Assembly (NCBI RefSeq): GCF_963675165.1
Contig: NC_087380.1
Location: forward strand, 1,417,803-1,481,802
DNA from: Halichondria panicea
Taxonomy: Eukaryota; Porifera; Demospongiae; Suberitida; Halichondriidae
DNA: 64,000 bases
Direction: 5' to 3'
The notes below the pieces were generated by a model. That model was not told the origin of the DNA, did not search any database, and was given only the letters and a program-made list of their open reading frames with translations. Position numbers and translations under genes: made by a program. Positions 1-10,191 of this stretch are shown here, piece after piece (position 1 is the stretch's first letter; every line of letters begins with the position of its first letter).

Positions 1-1495
1 TATTTTCATCGTTGAAAAACATTGTCGGCTCAGTGTGATTGTATAGTTCAGTGGCCCAAATATCTGTGAAGTTAGGTGTTCCTGTTGTACGATTAAAGCG
101 ATACCAATCCGTGAAACGATATTGATCCACTCGAATGGAATAACCCATTACATTTTCAGAATGCTCTTTTTTGTCAAAAGGAGGTTCATTTGGTATAGAG
201 GTCATTCCGGCAGAAGGCCGAGGGAATTGTGAGAAGGCTGCTTTCTTGAACTCCATGTTGGGGTTCTGGAGCAGAGGGGTTAGACTAGTCCCCTCCACAC
301 ACGCCAGAGGTTGCTTGTCTCCAGCAGGACACATTGGAGGTACCTTAATACCAGCTAACTCAGTGATTGTCGGGAATATGTCGATGAGTTCAACCAGAGC
401 GCTAGTACGCATGCCTTTGTCCGTGACCCCAGGAACCCTCAACATAAAGGGCACTCGTGCAGTATCTTCAAAATTCGTATGCTTGCACCAATGATTGTGT
501 TCGCCCAATTGCCAGCCGTGGTCAGCCCATAGAATAATTATCGTGTCGTCTGCTAATCCGAGTGATGTCATTTCACTGATCACCTTCCCAATCTGTGCAT
601 CTGTTTGACTCACACACGCATAGTAACCCCTCCTCAGCACACGAGTGTAATCGTCTGAAATTCGGCACTCGTCTCCATACAATGATGCTTGTGCGTCAGT
701 TTTACACTTTGTCATATTAGGATAAAACTTTTTGATGTCACTGAATGAAACAATCTCTGTAATAGCTCTTGCAATTGGCGGAAAGTTTTTTGGTACATCT
801 GGATTCTTTGGGAGCTCTATTTGCTCAGCTGGCGGGTACATGTTGTAGAACTCTTCGGAACAATAGAACGGAAGATGAGGCTTATGAAAACCGACAGCGA
901 GAAAGAATGGTCTGTCGTCTCCTTTGGTCCTGTTTTCTTTGATCTCTTTCAGAGTGCTGATAGCATTGTCAGCAATCTTTCCATCTCGCAAGTTGCTAGC
1001 ATTGGTGTCAAAGTTATGCCATGATGTGTGGTTGGCAGAGTCATCAACAGCATGAAAGTAGGGCACACTCCATGAGTATTTCCTATCATCATTTCCACCC
1101 GGGGGACCAGGGTGGAATATCTTTCCCATTCCAGCACTCACATACCCATTCTCCTTGAAATATTGAGGAATAGTTGTAGCGTTTGTAGTTGTCCTCCAAT
1201 ATTCGTCACTAGCGATTCTCCAAACATGGTTAGTGTCTGGACGTCTTCCGGTGAGGAGAGAAGCTCGAGATGGTGAACACACTGCTACCTGACAGTACGC
1301 TCTATCAAACACAAGTGACTCGGAAGCTAGCTTGTCAATATTGGGGGACTTTACGAAAGTAGCTCCATAAGTACCGAGCTCAGGTCTCAAATCATCCACA
1401 GCAAGGAATAACACATTCTTCACACCAGCAGTTGTTTTGACAACACAGCTGATTACAAGCAAGGAAAATATAATACCGAAGATTTGCTGAGGCAT
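1..1495 (-). CDS. Iduronate-2-sulfatase-like gene, copy 1 (C-terminus off the left edge)
   Basis: A single-exon reading frame runs from an ATG at 1495 to the window edge without a stop. It starts with a hydrophobic signal peptide, then the sulfatase metal-binding VDD motif, and carries the sulfatase signature C-S-P-S-R, whose Cys is the formylglycine precursor, followed by LLTGRRPDT. The FHKPHLPF and DHGW motifs of the sulfatase fold are present. The GRRPDT, PQYFKENGY and MGYSIR stretches are typical of iduronate-2-sulfatase rather than arylsulfatases. The family removes 2-O-sulfate from iduronate in heparan and dermatan sulfate, in the lysosome or outside the cell. It lies just downstream of a near-identical copy (1690-3264) in the same orientation. 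In the DHGW region it reads WADHGW where copy 2 reads WGDHGW. About 40 C-terminal residues are missing because of the window edge. Confidence 0.9.
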   Translation of the reverse strand, partial: MPQQIFGIIFSLLVISCVVKTTAGVKNVLFLAVDDLRPELGTYGATFVKSPNIDKLASESLVFDRAYCQVAVCSPSRASLLTGRRPDTNHVWRIASDEYWRTTTNATTIPQYFKENGYVSAGMGKIFHPGPPGGNDDRKYSWSVPYFHAVDDSANHTSWHNFDTNASNLRDGKIADNAISTLKEIKENRTKGDDRPFFLAVGFHKPHLPFYCSEEFYNMYPPAEQIELPKNPDVPKNFPPIARAITEIVSFSDIKKFYPNMTKCKTDAQASLYGDECRISDDYTRVLRRGYYACVSQTDAQIGKVISEMTSLGLADDTIIILWADHGWQLGEHNHWCKHTNFEDTARVPFMLRVPGVTDKGMRTSALVELIDIFPTITELAGIKVPPMCPAGDKQPLACVEGTSLTPLLQNPNMEFKKAAFSQFPRPSAGMTSIPNEPPFDKKEHSENVMGYSIRVDQYRFTDWYRFNRTTGTPNFTDIWATELYNHTEPTMFFNDEN

Positions 1496-1689
1496 GTCTT
1501 TCAACTTTGTACCAAGCAAACAGTGGCTAGCTACTAATGTGACCTTTATTTAAAATTATGGCTATGCAGAGCAGGTGTTCAGCTGTAAACAAAATATTCA
1601 CACACGATATGAATATGTATACACAATAGCTGTATAATTTAAGCACTTGCTGATCTACTAAATCTAGCACTGAATGTACATTTTGTTAT

Positions 1690-3264
1690 TCAAGGCATAG
1701 CTGCCCTCCAACCAGCTTGTAGTATTTTTCGTAGAGATTCAACCAAATCTTGCTTGTCTGAGTCACCGGCCATGTTCTCATTCTCATCGTTGAAGGACAT
1801 TGTAGGCTCAGTGTGGTTATAAAGTTCAGTCCCCCAAATATCTGTAAAATTTGGAGTTGCTGTTGTGTGATCGAAACGATACCATTCTGTGAAACGATAC
1901 TGGTCGACTCGAATGGAGTAACCCATTACGCTTTCAGCATCTGTTCTGTCAAAAGGTGGCTCATTTGGTATAGAGGTAAGTCCGGCTGAAGGACGTGGGT
2001 ATTGAGAAAAGGCTGCTTTCTTGAACTCCATTTTGGGGTTCTGGAGCAGAGGGGTTAGACTAGTCCCCTCCACACACGCCAGAGGTTGCTTGTTTCCAAC
2101 AGGACACATTGGAGGTACCTTAATACCAGCTAGCTCAGTGATTGTCGGGAATATGTCAATGAGTTCAACCAGAGCGCTAGTACGCATGCCTTTGTCCGTG
2201 ACCCCAGGAACCCTCAACATAAAGGGTACTCGTGTAGCATCTTCAAAATTAGTTTGTTTACACCAATGATTGTGTTCGCCCAGTTGCCAGCCGTGGTCAC
2301 CCCATAAGACAATGATAGTATCGTCTGCTAACCCGAGTGATGTCATTTCACTGATCACCTTCCCAATTTGTGCATCTGTTTGACTCACACATGCATAGTA
2401 ACCCCTCCTCAGCACACGAGTGTAATCGTCAGGGATTCGGCACTCATCTCCATACAACGATGCTTGTGCGTCAGTCCTACACTTCATTATATCAGGGTAC
2501 AACTTTCTAATGTCACTGTACGAAAAGATCTCTGTGAAACCTCTTGCAATTGGGGGAAAGTTTTTTGGTACATTTGGATTATTTGGGAGTGCTATTTGAT
2601 CAGCTGACGGGTACATGTTGTAGAACTCTTCGGAACAATAGAACGGAAGGTGAGGCTTGTGAAAACCGACAGCGAGAAAGAAAGGCCTGTTGTCTCCTTT
2701 GGTCCTGTTTTCTTTGATCTCTTTCATGGTGGTGATAGCATTGTCAGCAATTTTTCCGTCTTGCAGGTCGCTAGCATCTGTATCAAAATTATTCCATGAT
2801 GTGTGGTTGGCAAAATCAGCATCAGCATGAAAGTAAGGCACACTCCATGAGTATTGTATATCATCATTTCCACTTGGGGGACCAGGGTGGAATATCTTTC
2901 CCATTCCAGCACTCACATACCCATTCTCTTTGAAGTATTGAGGAATAGTTGTAGCATTCGTAGTTGTCCTCCAATATTCGTCACTAGCGATTCTCCAAAC
3001 ATGGTTAGTGTCTGGACGTCTTCCAGTGAGGAGAGAAGCTCGAGATGGTGAACACACTGCTACCTGACAGTATGCTTTATCAAAGACGAGTGACTCGGAA
3101 GCTAGTTTGTCAATATTGGGGGACTTTACGAAATCAACTCCATAACTACCGAGCTCAGGTCTAAAATCATCCACTGCAAGGAATAACACATTCTTCACAC
3201 CAGCAGTTGTTTTGACAGCAAGCAGGGTAACTAAAATGCAGAGTAATCCTTTCATTGCAAACAT
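1690..3264 (-). CDS. Iduronate-2-sulfatase-like gene, copy 2 (complete)
   Basis: This is a 524-residue single-exon frame with ATG at 3264 and a signal peptide at residues 1-21. VDD lies at 31-33, the sulfatase motif C-S-P-S-R with the formylglycine Cys at residue 71, FHKPH at 201-205 and DHGW at 323-326. The length is close to animal iduronate-2-sulfatases (about 550 residues), and the C-terminal half keeps the MGYSIR and ELYNH blocks of that subfamily. NxS/T sites such as NHT and NFT fit a secreted or lysosomal glycoprotein. It is a tandem duplicate of the gene at 1-1495; only 194 bases separate them. The lack of introns, next to intron-rich neighbours, suggests either intron loss or a retrocopy before the duplication. 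Substrate specificity is inferred from family similarity only. Confidence 0.93.
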   Translation of the reverse strand: MFAMKGLLCILVTLLAVKTTAGVKNVLFLAVDDFRPELGSYGVDFVKSPNIDKLASESLVFDKAYCQVAVCSPSRASLLTGRRPDTNHVWRIASDEYWRTTTNATTIPQYFKENGYVSAGMGKIFHPGPPSGNDDIQYSWSVPYFHADADFANHTSWNNFDTDASDLQDGKIADNAITTMKEIKENRTKGDNRPFFLAVGFHKPHLPFYCSEEFYNMYPSADQIALPNNPNVPKNFPPIARGFTEIFSYSDIRKLYPDIMKCRTDAQASLYGDECRIPDDYTRVLRRGYYACVSQTDAQIGKVISEMTSLGLADDTIIVLWGDHGWQLGEHNHWCKQTNFEDATRVPFMLRVPGVTDKGMRTSALVELIDIFPTITELAGIKVPPMCPVGNKQPLACVEGTSLTPLLQNPKMEFKKAAFSQYPRPSAGLTSIPNEPPFDRTDAESVMGYSIRVDQYRFTEWYRFDHTTATPNFTDIWGTELYNHTEPTMSFNDENENMAGDSDKQDLVESLRKILQAGWRAAMP

Positions 3265-3511
3265 ATCTCTCTAGGCTTGAAGCTACACTATAAGCTCTAA
3301 CCGTGCATTCTAACATGCATTCCTGCATCATCCCCCATGACCTCCAATAGCAATGAATCCAATATAGGGTACTATTATACATGCATGTGTCAACCACATG
3401 TCATCAGTAAAACAAAATCATGGCATTACTAAAGTTATGTGATCATAATAGACATTGTTTATACAAAGTCATGAAAATTGTGTGGAATCATACTAATAAT
3501 TAGTAAATTAG
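3265..3511. other. Intergenic spacer
   Basis: About 250 bases between the IDS-like start codon and the stop of the UBA-PTH2 gene. All three genes here are on the minus strand, so this should hold the promoter of IDS copy 2 and the 3' end of the hydrolase gene. No specific site is recognised. Confidence 0.4.
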
Positions 3512-4276
3512 CTATAAAAGAGTCAATTGTCCAGTTATTTGATCGACAGCCTCCAGTCTTCCGAACAAAGCCAGTACTGTGAGAGAACCCGGTTCGACTT
3601 GAGTATGGCCGGCATCGTGGACCACAATATTAGCCACTTTCAGTTCGTATGCTTTCCGTTTCAAATCGAGTAACTGATCAACATTTTCCCCTCTCAGCAC
3701 CACTTTTTTGGATCCTCTCTCCTCCCATATTTTCAACCCCTCGACTTGTTCGGCTTGTCCTTGTAAGAATCGATACAGTCCCAGTGTAGCATGTCCAACT
3801 TGAGCAGCAATCTTTCCAACGCCCATTTTCAGTGAATTGTTCACGACAAATACCATTTTATACATCTCCGTAGCTTGTATCAGATCATCAAACGAATGGT
3901 ATACTGGTCCAGGCCCAAACTGACTGTTTTGGCCGGAATTAATCATCGAAGGTGCTTCAAATTCCAGGTGTAGGTTCGGATCGTTAATGTTTTCAAATAC
4001 CCAACTGATAGCCATCTCTGCATTACAATTGCCAGTGTAGTAGAGTGCTCGTTTAGCTGCATTTTCGCTAATTCCCATTCCGACAATCAGTTCCAAGCAT
4101 TCCTTGTTTGGTTTCCAAGTGACTGCGTGGGATGGTTTCGGGTCCAAGATGGTGTTATCAAAACTGTTTGGTTGGTCATGTAGGCTGGAGAGTCTTGCAA
4201 GGGGCAGGTCAGTAGCACAGGGGGTACTCTTGTTAACCAAATCAGGGGGTACTGTAGACGAGGAAACAACAGCCAT
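3512..4276 (-). CDS. UBA-PTH2 peptidyl-tRNA hydrolase 2 family protein
   Basis: This is a 254-residue single-exon frame from the ATG at 4276; an in-frame GTG four codons upstream is not needed. Residues about 60-98 form a UBA-like three-helix segment (VGMGISENAAKRAL, then AISWVFENIND). Residues about 139-254 form a PTH2 domain: the KMGVGKIAAQVGHATLG block matches the catalytic lysine and helix region, and HDAGHTQVEPGS matches the conserved Asp and the AGxTQ segment. It ends in ITGQLTLL, like other PTH2 proteins. PTH2 enzymes hydrolyse the ester of peptidyl-tRNA released from stalled ribosomes; animal relatives are also linked to apoptosis signalling. A UBA fused to PTH2 suggests a ubiquitin-linked role, which is inference. 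The usual Arg of AGRTQ is His here. Confidence 0.9.
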   Translation of the reverse strand: MAVVSSSTVPPDLVNKSTPCATDLPLARLSSLHDQPNSFDNTILDPKPSHAVTWKPNKECLELIVGMGISENAAKRALYYTGNCNAEMAISWVFENINDPNLHLEFEAPSMINSGQNSQFGPGPVYHSFDDLIQATEMYKMVFVVNNSLKMGVGKIAAQVGHATLGLYRFLQGQAEQVEGLKIWEERGSKKVVLRGENVDQLLDLKRKAYELKVANIVVHDAGHTQVEPGSLTVLALFGRLEAVDQITGQLTLL

Positions 4277-4633
4277 TATGTAATGCACTATATCACCATC
4301 AACAATAAATATATTCTTTATAGGCTTCTATACTAGGAAATTCTTTTTTATCATGTCACGAGTGTATACAGTTATGGTATTGTAGTGACACTTATTTATA
4401 GTGATCACTCTTGGGAAAACCAACAATGGCTGCATGAGGTATCCTCTTAACATAGGTTCAAACACATGGGAGACTTTGGGCCCCATTAACCTGGCTGTGT
4501 TATAGTGCTTATAGGGTGACCACGACAGATAGGTATCATTGTACAACAAAACCTCAGCACTTTACATGTCAACTCTCAGTATAAACTGTATAGACAAGCT
4601 TCATCGTGCATATACTGATGTATAATTATGCTA
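4277..4633. other. Intergenic region without visible gene
   Basis: About 357 bases between the start of the PTH2 gene and the stop of the UIM gene. It should contain the PTH2 promoter. The short frames here have no recognisable content. Confidence 0.4.
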
Positions 4634-5268
4634 CTACATTTCCCCCACATACACCTCCCACACACACGCACTTGTAGCAGCTCCCTCGGCAGCTGGACAA
4701 CCGTCTCCTCCCGTCCTCACGTCCATGCCCTCCCCCTGACTCATGTCTCCAGTGGATATACCCAGATCAGGAGATGAACTGATAGAGGAGTACGTTCCCG
4801 AAGTTCCTGGAGCAACACAAAGTGGCCGTAGAGAGATCAACATATGCATGTAGACACAGGGGATCAAGCTATGCCTTAGCTAACCCTAACCCGGTACCCG
4901 CTTCCTTACCAATGCTGGCATGATGTGATCTAATGTGATCTAATGTGGATATTAACCATACAAAATGTGACTTACAAAATAGCCTGTAACACGATGCTCT
5001 ATGATACCGTATATACGCTGCTAGCCACACCATTTGCGCAATTGCAGGTTATTCTTAACCCCCACTACTCACCTTGACTGCTCTGTCTCAAATCTTGTCC
5101 TCTGGGTAGGGAATCAATGGATAGGACCGCAGAATCTATGCTTTGATTTGTAGCTGATCTAGAAGGCTGGGACTCATAGCTCACTTGAGGAGATGGTGTT
5201 AGCGAGAGAGCTATAGCCTGGGCAACCATCTGCTCCTCTGTGAAGCCCATGTCCTGATCATCTTCCAT
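4634..5268 (-). CDS. Small ubiquitin-interacting-motif protein, two exons
   Basis: Exon 1 is 5268-5073 and exon 2 is 4806-4634, joined over an intron with a CAAG/GTGAGT donor and a pyrimidine-rich CTCCAG acceptor. The join keeps the frame and gives about 122 residues. Near the N-terminus (about residues 8-23) lies EEQMVAQAIALSL, which fits the UIM pattern of an acidic patch followed by AxxxS. The rest is Ser, Gly and Pro rich and probably disordered. The start was set at the ATG at 5268; the frame is open four codons further upstream but without an ATG. It is divergent from the ELAV-like gene, with about 155 bases between start codons, so they may share a promoter. The C-terminal exon could be incomplete if another donor is used. 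I do not recognise the family. Confidence 0.55.
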
Positions 5269-5422
5269 CACTTTTCTCAAGTTTGTTTATTTAGGCTTTT
5301 TAGCTTCGCTAATAAAGGTCAAAGTTCAAACAATAAAGCAACCATAACTGCACTTTGACCCCTCATTATTAAAGTACAAACCACTGAAACACACTAGATC
5401 TATTCTTTCAATCGCACTAAGA
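5269..5422. promoter_or_regulatory. Probable bidirectional promoter
   Basis: The start codons of the UIM gene (minus) and the ELAV-like gene (plus) are head to head with only about 154 bases between them. Any promoter for both must lie in or overlap this interval. No TATA element stands out. The call rests on layout alone. Confidence 0.45.
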
Positions 5423-6598
5423 ATGTCTGCTGTACCTGTCTTAGGATCTATTGGGAATCCAGGTAAGCTCCATTCCAGCTCTTAAGCTGTCACAATTAAA
5501 GTTACTCCAATTAATACACACCATATTTCTTTTCTTTTATATACAGGGCCCCAAAATCCAGACATAAAGGCCCAAACGAACCTCATTGTCAACTATCTAC
5601 CGCAGACGATGTCCGAAGACGAAGTCCGCAACCTTTTCGGTCAGATTGGTACCATTCTCAGCTGTAAACTAATCAAAGACAAAAATAACAGCTTGAGCCT
5701 TGGCTACGCTTTTGTCAACTTTGCACAAGCCGAAGACGCCAGGACGGCAATTCAAAAATTGAACGGTCTTCCCCTGCACAGCAAGACAATCAAAGTCAGT
5801 TACGCTCGTCCTTCCTCGAATTCCATAAAGAACGCCAACCTGTATGTGGCCTACCTCCCCAAAACCTTCTCTCAATTGGACTTGGAAGCTCTTTTTAGTC
5901 CGTACGGAACTATCATTACCTCCAAGATTCTTATCGACACCGATAACGGTATGAGCAAGGGGGTGGGGTTTGTTCGATTCGATACCAATGCAGAGGCCCA
6001 GGACGCTCTCGCTCTGAATGGTAACATGCTCCCTGGATGTACGCAACCGATTGTTGTCAAATTCGCCAACCAACCACGCCCTGGGGCCGGAGAATCGAGT
6101 ATGCCCACCATTAACCCTCGCCGTGCAACTGCGGGCAGTATTGGACCAATGAGAAACACTCTAGCTAACGTTCGATTTAACCCCGTGTCAGTTCTTGGCG
6201 CCGTAGCCGGAATGTCTTCTCTCACAAATCTTGTGTCACCCGTGGCTTCACCAACTGTCGTCGCCCCTATGCAGGGGGGATCTATGCAGGGGTCCATGCA
6301 AGGGGGGTCTATGCAGGGGTCCATGCAAGGGGGATCTACTGGTAGCAGTTTCTGTATGTTTGTGTACAACCTGCCCGAGACAGCACAGGAGAGTCTGTTG
6401 TATCAGCTGTTTGCACCGTACGGAGCGATTCACAGCGTCAAGGTGATTATCGATCCTGCCACCAAGAAATGCAAGCGATATGGATTTGTGAACATGGCCA
6501 ATTATGCTGAAGCTTGTCAAGCAATTCAGAGCTTGGACAGCCATGAGATAGAGCCCGGTAAGAAACTGCAAGTGTCCTTTAAGAAGGGAGGCAGCTAG
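5423..6598 (+). CDS. ELAV/Hu-like RNA-binding protein with three RRMs
   Basis: Exon 1 (5423-5462) carries the ATG and 13 codons. A CAG/GTAAGC donor and a TATACAG acceptor at 5546 join it in phase to exon 2 (5547-6598), for 363 residues. RRM1 (about 25-100) starts with NLIVNYLPQ and has RNP1 GYAFVNF. RRM2 (about 109-187) has NLYVAYLPK and GVGFVRF. A linker follows, and RRM3 (about 280-358) has MFVYNLPE and YGFVNM. NLIVNYLPQTMSEDE and the two-RRM, linker, one-RRM layout are diagnostic of the ELAV/Hu family, which binds AU/U-rich elements in mRNA and affects stability and splicing. The linker holds an odd tandem Met-Gln-Gly-Gly-Ser repeat (about residues 253-278) encoded by near-identical short DNA units. 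I did not assign an ortholog within the family. Confidence 0.93.
5463..5546 (+). other. Intron of the ELAV-like gene
   Basis: 84-base GT-AG intron with a GTAAGC donor and a T-rich tract before TATACAG. It separates a 13-codon leader exon from the RRM exon in phase 1. Confidence 0.85.
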
Positions 6599-7190
6599 AC
6601 TGTGTTAATCTCTTTGAGCTTTGAATGAATCCCATGTACTATATAATATTGAATGTATAGTGATGTATAATAGTGTGTATTGTATGCCAGCACTTGTGTC
6701 TGTGTGTGTGCATTTGTGTACTGTGTCTTACCCCCATTTGAATATTATTATTATTATACTTTCAACATTTTTCAACTTTTCAGATTTGCATGTTTTTTTT
6801 AAGGGGACGAAATGTCTCATTATTTTCTTGCGTACGTTGTACACATCAATTGCTCTTCAGTTTTTAGCATTTTCTTGTCTTGAGGACACTTATTGATGGC
6901 TCACGTTTAGATGAAGTGTTTCGTTGTTTTCTTTTCGGAAGAGATGTAACGACGTCCTTATCTTTTGCGTTGCGTTTTTTCAGTGCAAAAAAAGTCAGGT
7001 ATTTTATTTTGTTGTGTTTGTCTCAATCTATACTTTAATTAATTATTTTATCAACTTTTTGCCGAATCCAGCTTTTGTTATTTAAGTTCAATATAATTAT
7101 CCTCTTTTTGCTCTATAATTAGAATACATTGTATGATGTTTAAAATAATTATTTCCTTCTCTATAATTATTTACCTTTCCCCAGGTTGAC
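6599..7190 (+). other. Likely long U-rich 3' UTR of the ELAV-like gene, then spacer
   Basis: From the stop codon to about 7190 the plus strand is strongly T-rich, with many TTTT runs and ATTTA-like stretches, and no coding frame. It reads as a U-rich 3' untranslated region. Auto-binding by an ELAV-type protein would be plausible but is inference. Confidence 0.4.
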
Positions 7191-8660
7191 TGTTTCAAGG
7201 GAACAAGCAAGCTCCTTTCAGACACCCAATTAAATTAAGGTATTGTATTGTACATGTACACTGTGTTGTAGTACTGTGTATGGTAAATGGTAAATGTGTG
7301 CCATGATTTAGGCTGATATGTAGTACTTTAAATTGACTATCATATGACATTGTATGTACGTGTACGTGTAATTGTATTGTCCCTCTTCTCCTGCGTAGAG
7401 ATGGGTGGTGAATGGTAAAGATCATCAGTACCTCCCAAGCAAAATGGCTCCAGATGATCGATGTCACAGCGTGCATGCATATTGGCATGGACTGTATACT
7501 GTTGTATTCATGCATTCTCGTTGTATTATGGACTCTTCATTTTGTACACATGTTCATTATTTTGTATACTTATGCTGATGTGTTAATTTGTTTAACGTTT
7601 TTAACGTGTTGTTGCCTATACTAATTCCATGGCCTGTAAAAACTAACTTGTCCAATCAACAATGTAACTCGATTCAAACCATTAATTATAATTATACATG
7701 TATATACATGCAGCACACAATGCGTCGTATATATTTTCCTAGCTACTCTAGAAGTACTGTTGTATTGGTTCTCCTAGTATCTGCTCAATGGTGGCCACCA
7801 CCCTCTGAGTCAGCTGCTCCACCCCCTCACACTCGTCTGCACGGAAACAAGCATCACTATGATTAAACATACCCTCCAGGCTATTAATTTGGCAAGAGTC
7901 AGCTATAATTATAGGCCCTGATTATGCTCGGAATAATTAGGTGTCTAGCTAAAGGGACTGTAAAGAATGTCCATTTTTGGTAAAGATCATTACACTAAGT
8001 TTTGCATAACGATGTTTCTCATGGCAAAAAATGGCTCTATATAGGGGAATTATGGATCAGTTTAAGTCAACAAGATAACACTGAGAATCGTAATTATGTC
8101 TTGTGTCGTTGTGTGCTGTGTTGATGTATTTTTTATGAGAATAATATCAAGAGTTAGAATAATGGGGTAAAAAAAAAGCATAATTTATCAGGGCCTTAGT
8201 CAGCTACACTAAGATGCTCGCACACTAGAAAAAAGACATTAGAATGATTGTGTATCTATCAATATGAACTAGTGCCAGTAAAAGGAGAAAATCCCCTATG
8301 TACCGGGCATACAATGTACATACATTCATTTTGTGTAATGGTCAACTTTATAGGTGTATATATATATACATATTTAGGTACACCTTAATCATACAGAAAG
8401 CGTTGTCATGCACACAAGACTCACTCCAGACAGAGTGGACGGTTTCCGGCAGTATAGGGACCATAAACTCCTCCCGTACGTCTCCTGGAGCACCTTCGAG
8501 TACGCCTTAGAGCCAGGGGACAAAGACTTTGATGCAAGGGTCTCCATTGTCATCAGAAAGTGGGTCAAGATTCCATTATGGTCTGCATGCAGAGCAGACA
8601 AACGAATCTGCATCCAGATTGGAAAGGGTTGCACAATAGCTCTAGGTGCATGCTCCCCAT
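7190..8660 (-). pseudogene. HEATR1 3'-end fragment, copy A (pseudogene)
   Basis: The stretch at 7730-7860 is near-identical to the last HEATR1 exon and its 3' flank (27000-27140). About 8405-8620 matches the penultimate exon (27406-27514), but with about 100 extra bases inside the exon and many substitutions. The block at 7390-7450 and the phrase at about 7530 match the 3' flank near 26810-26900. Orientation and order are the same as in the real gene, so this is a broken segmental copy of the gene end, not a separate gene. It sits directly upstream of a five-TM family gene at 8919. Confidence 0.8.
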
Positions 8661-8712
8661 GACAAAAATTACACAAACATGTATAAAGATCTGGTATGCC
8701 ACATAACCACAA

Positions 8713-8918
8713 TCATATATAATTATTGTGAAGCCACATTTGAAGCCACATTTGGGGAGAAACTATAATAATTATTGCACAGTGAAACCACATTTGGGGA
8801 AAAACCATATTGCACAGTCATATTGAAAGAATAACAGTTACAGCAAGCAGCACAGAGAGACTATAGATCTAATTGCTAACAAGTTTTGAAGGTGTCCCAA
8901 CTACATTGTACAGCAAAA
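8713..8918 (+). promoter_or_regulatory. Upstream region of the five-TM gene at 8919
   Basis: The segment contains the leader TAACAAGTTTTGAAGGTGTCCCAACTAC followed by CAGCAAAAATG in shortened or varied form. The same leader precedes the family genes at 22150, 25159, 32458 and 34719. It is best read as a duplicated 5' UTR and promoter. A short GAAGCCACATTTGGGGA-type direct repeat lies at about 8735-8800. Confidence 0.5.
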
Positions 8919-9879
8919 ATGAGTGACAGAACAAACGAAACACCGGAGATCACGTATGTACTTTGGGACATTCTACCAATAGGAATATCGTTCATAGTAG
9001 GCATATGTCTACTGATACCACTTTGCTCTGTGGTACCCCCAAAAAAATTTCAGGCGTTTGGAAACCGTCTCATTCCTTGGCTGTATGGAGGCCGTATTAT
9101 TGAAGTGGACGAAAACAATCGCTTACAGACTGCAGTTAGAGACCAAATTTGTGTAAAACGTATTCTGCAGCTAAATGCCGTAACACTCCTAACACTCCTT
9201 ATCATGATCTTCTTTGACACCTTCATAATAAGGCCTGAATATGGCTGCTTAGAACATATCGACTGCTACATTGAAGATCACAGATACAACAAAACACCCG
9301 TTAAGTGTTCAGACAATATTAGCCAAAATGTTAATATAATTTGCTACGAATTCAACCTTGATTTCTTTCAAGCATTTGCAGACGCAGGAGGTATTCTATC
9401 AGTGGCAGCTCTTGGAGTGTATTTCTTAACTTATGCATTAATCCGCTGTGGTAAAACAAACCGTATTCGACAGATAAACACTTATATACTGAACGCTATA
9501 AAAAATCTTTTTTCTACTGGTCGCATCGGTAATTTTGTGGGGTTTATTTATATATACACACATGTCTTTTCGTAGACCACGTACCATCTTCAGACTTGTA
9601 GGGCGTATACTCAAGTATATAGCGGTGGACCTTTCGTTCAGCATAACAACACTTATCCCATGGTACAAGTTGATAAGACAACCAGAACCACCTCCCGAGG
9701 AACCACGTCGTAATGAACCACCTGCCGAGGAACCACCGCCCGAGGGACAAAACAAACCTGAGAGACCAGGTGCTAAACGCAATCCTGACACAGCAACAGA
9801 TAGTAAACATAAGCCTGAAAAAAGAGGCAGTAAAGAAGAAGCGATGACCCCATTATTCCAAGAAGTAGGAGATCACTAA
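8919..9879 (+). pseudogene. Five-TM family gene with one frameshift
   Basis: From ATG 8919 the frame encodes the N-terminus, TM1 (DILPIGISFIVGICLL), the RLIPWLYGG motif, TM2 (NAVTLLTLLIMIFFDTF), the Cys loop (GC...DC...KCS...CYEF), and TM3 with the FADAGG motif. At about 9500-9510 an A-run is one base longer than in the tandem copy at 10510, and the frame shifts. Reading then continues in another frame (about 9535-9879) through TM5, PWYKLIR and a Pro/Glu-rich tail to a stop at 9879. All family blocks are present in order, so this is either a very recent pseudogene or an intact gene with a base-count error in a homopolymer. The family is unknown to me; the topology predicts a membrane protein with its Cys loop outside. 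Confidence 0.75.
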
Positions 9880-10190
9880 CTGTATAATTATAGCATATAA
9901 TGACGTGGATGTGCCTTAAAATAACCATACCATAGCAACGTGACTACTAGCGTTTGTCCGTAGATTATTGTGTACTATATGGATGTTTATAGCAATTGTA
10001 AATCGGGAGAGACCAAAACATCTACCATCGTCAAGTAAAATACAATGATTCAGATAATTGTCATCCGAGTATAATTACCTTCCACACAGGTTGCTTGTTA
10101 TCATAGAGAATGGACAATTCAATTTGTACACTTGTTTAAATGACGTATGTTGACTGCCGTATAGCGAGTATATAAAAAAATAAAAAAACT
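9880..10190. other. Duplicated 3' flank of the five-TM gene
   Basis: Noncoding. The stretch following the stop (GTGCCTTAAAATAACCATACC...) recurs at 10770 and 33617, after other members of the family, so it is the shared 3' flank of the duplication unit. Confidence 0.5.
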
Positions 10191-10191
10191 G

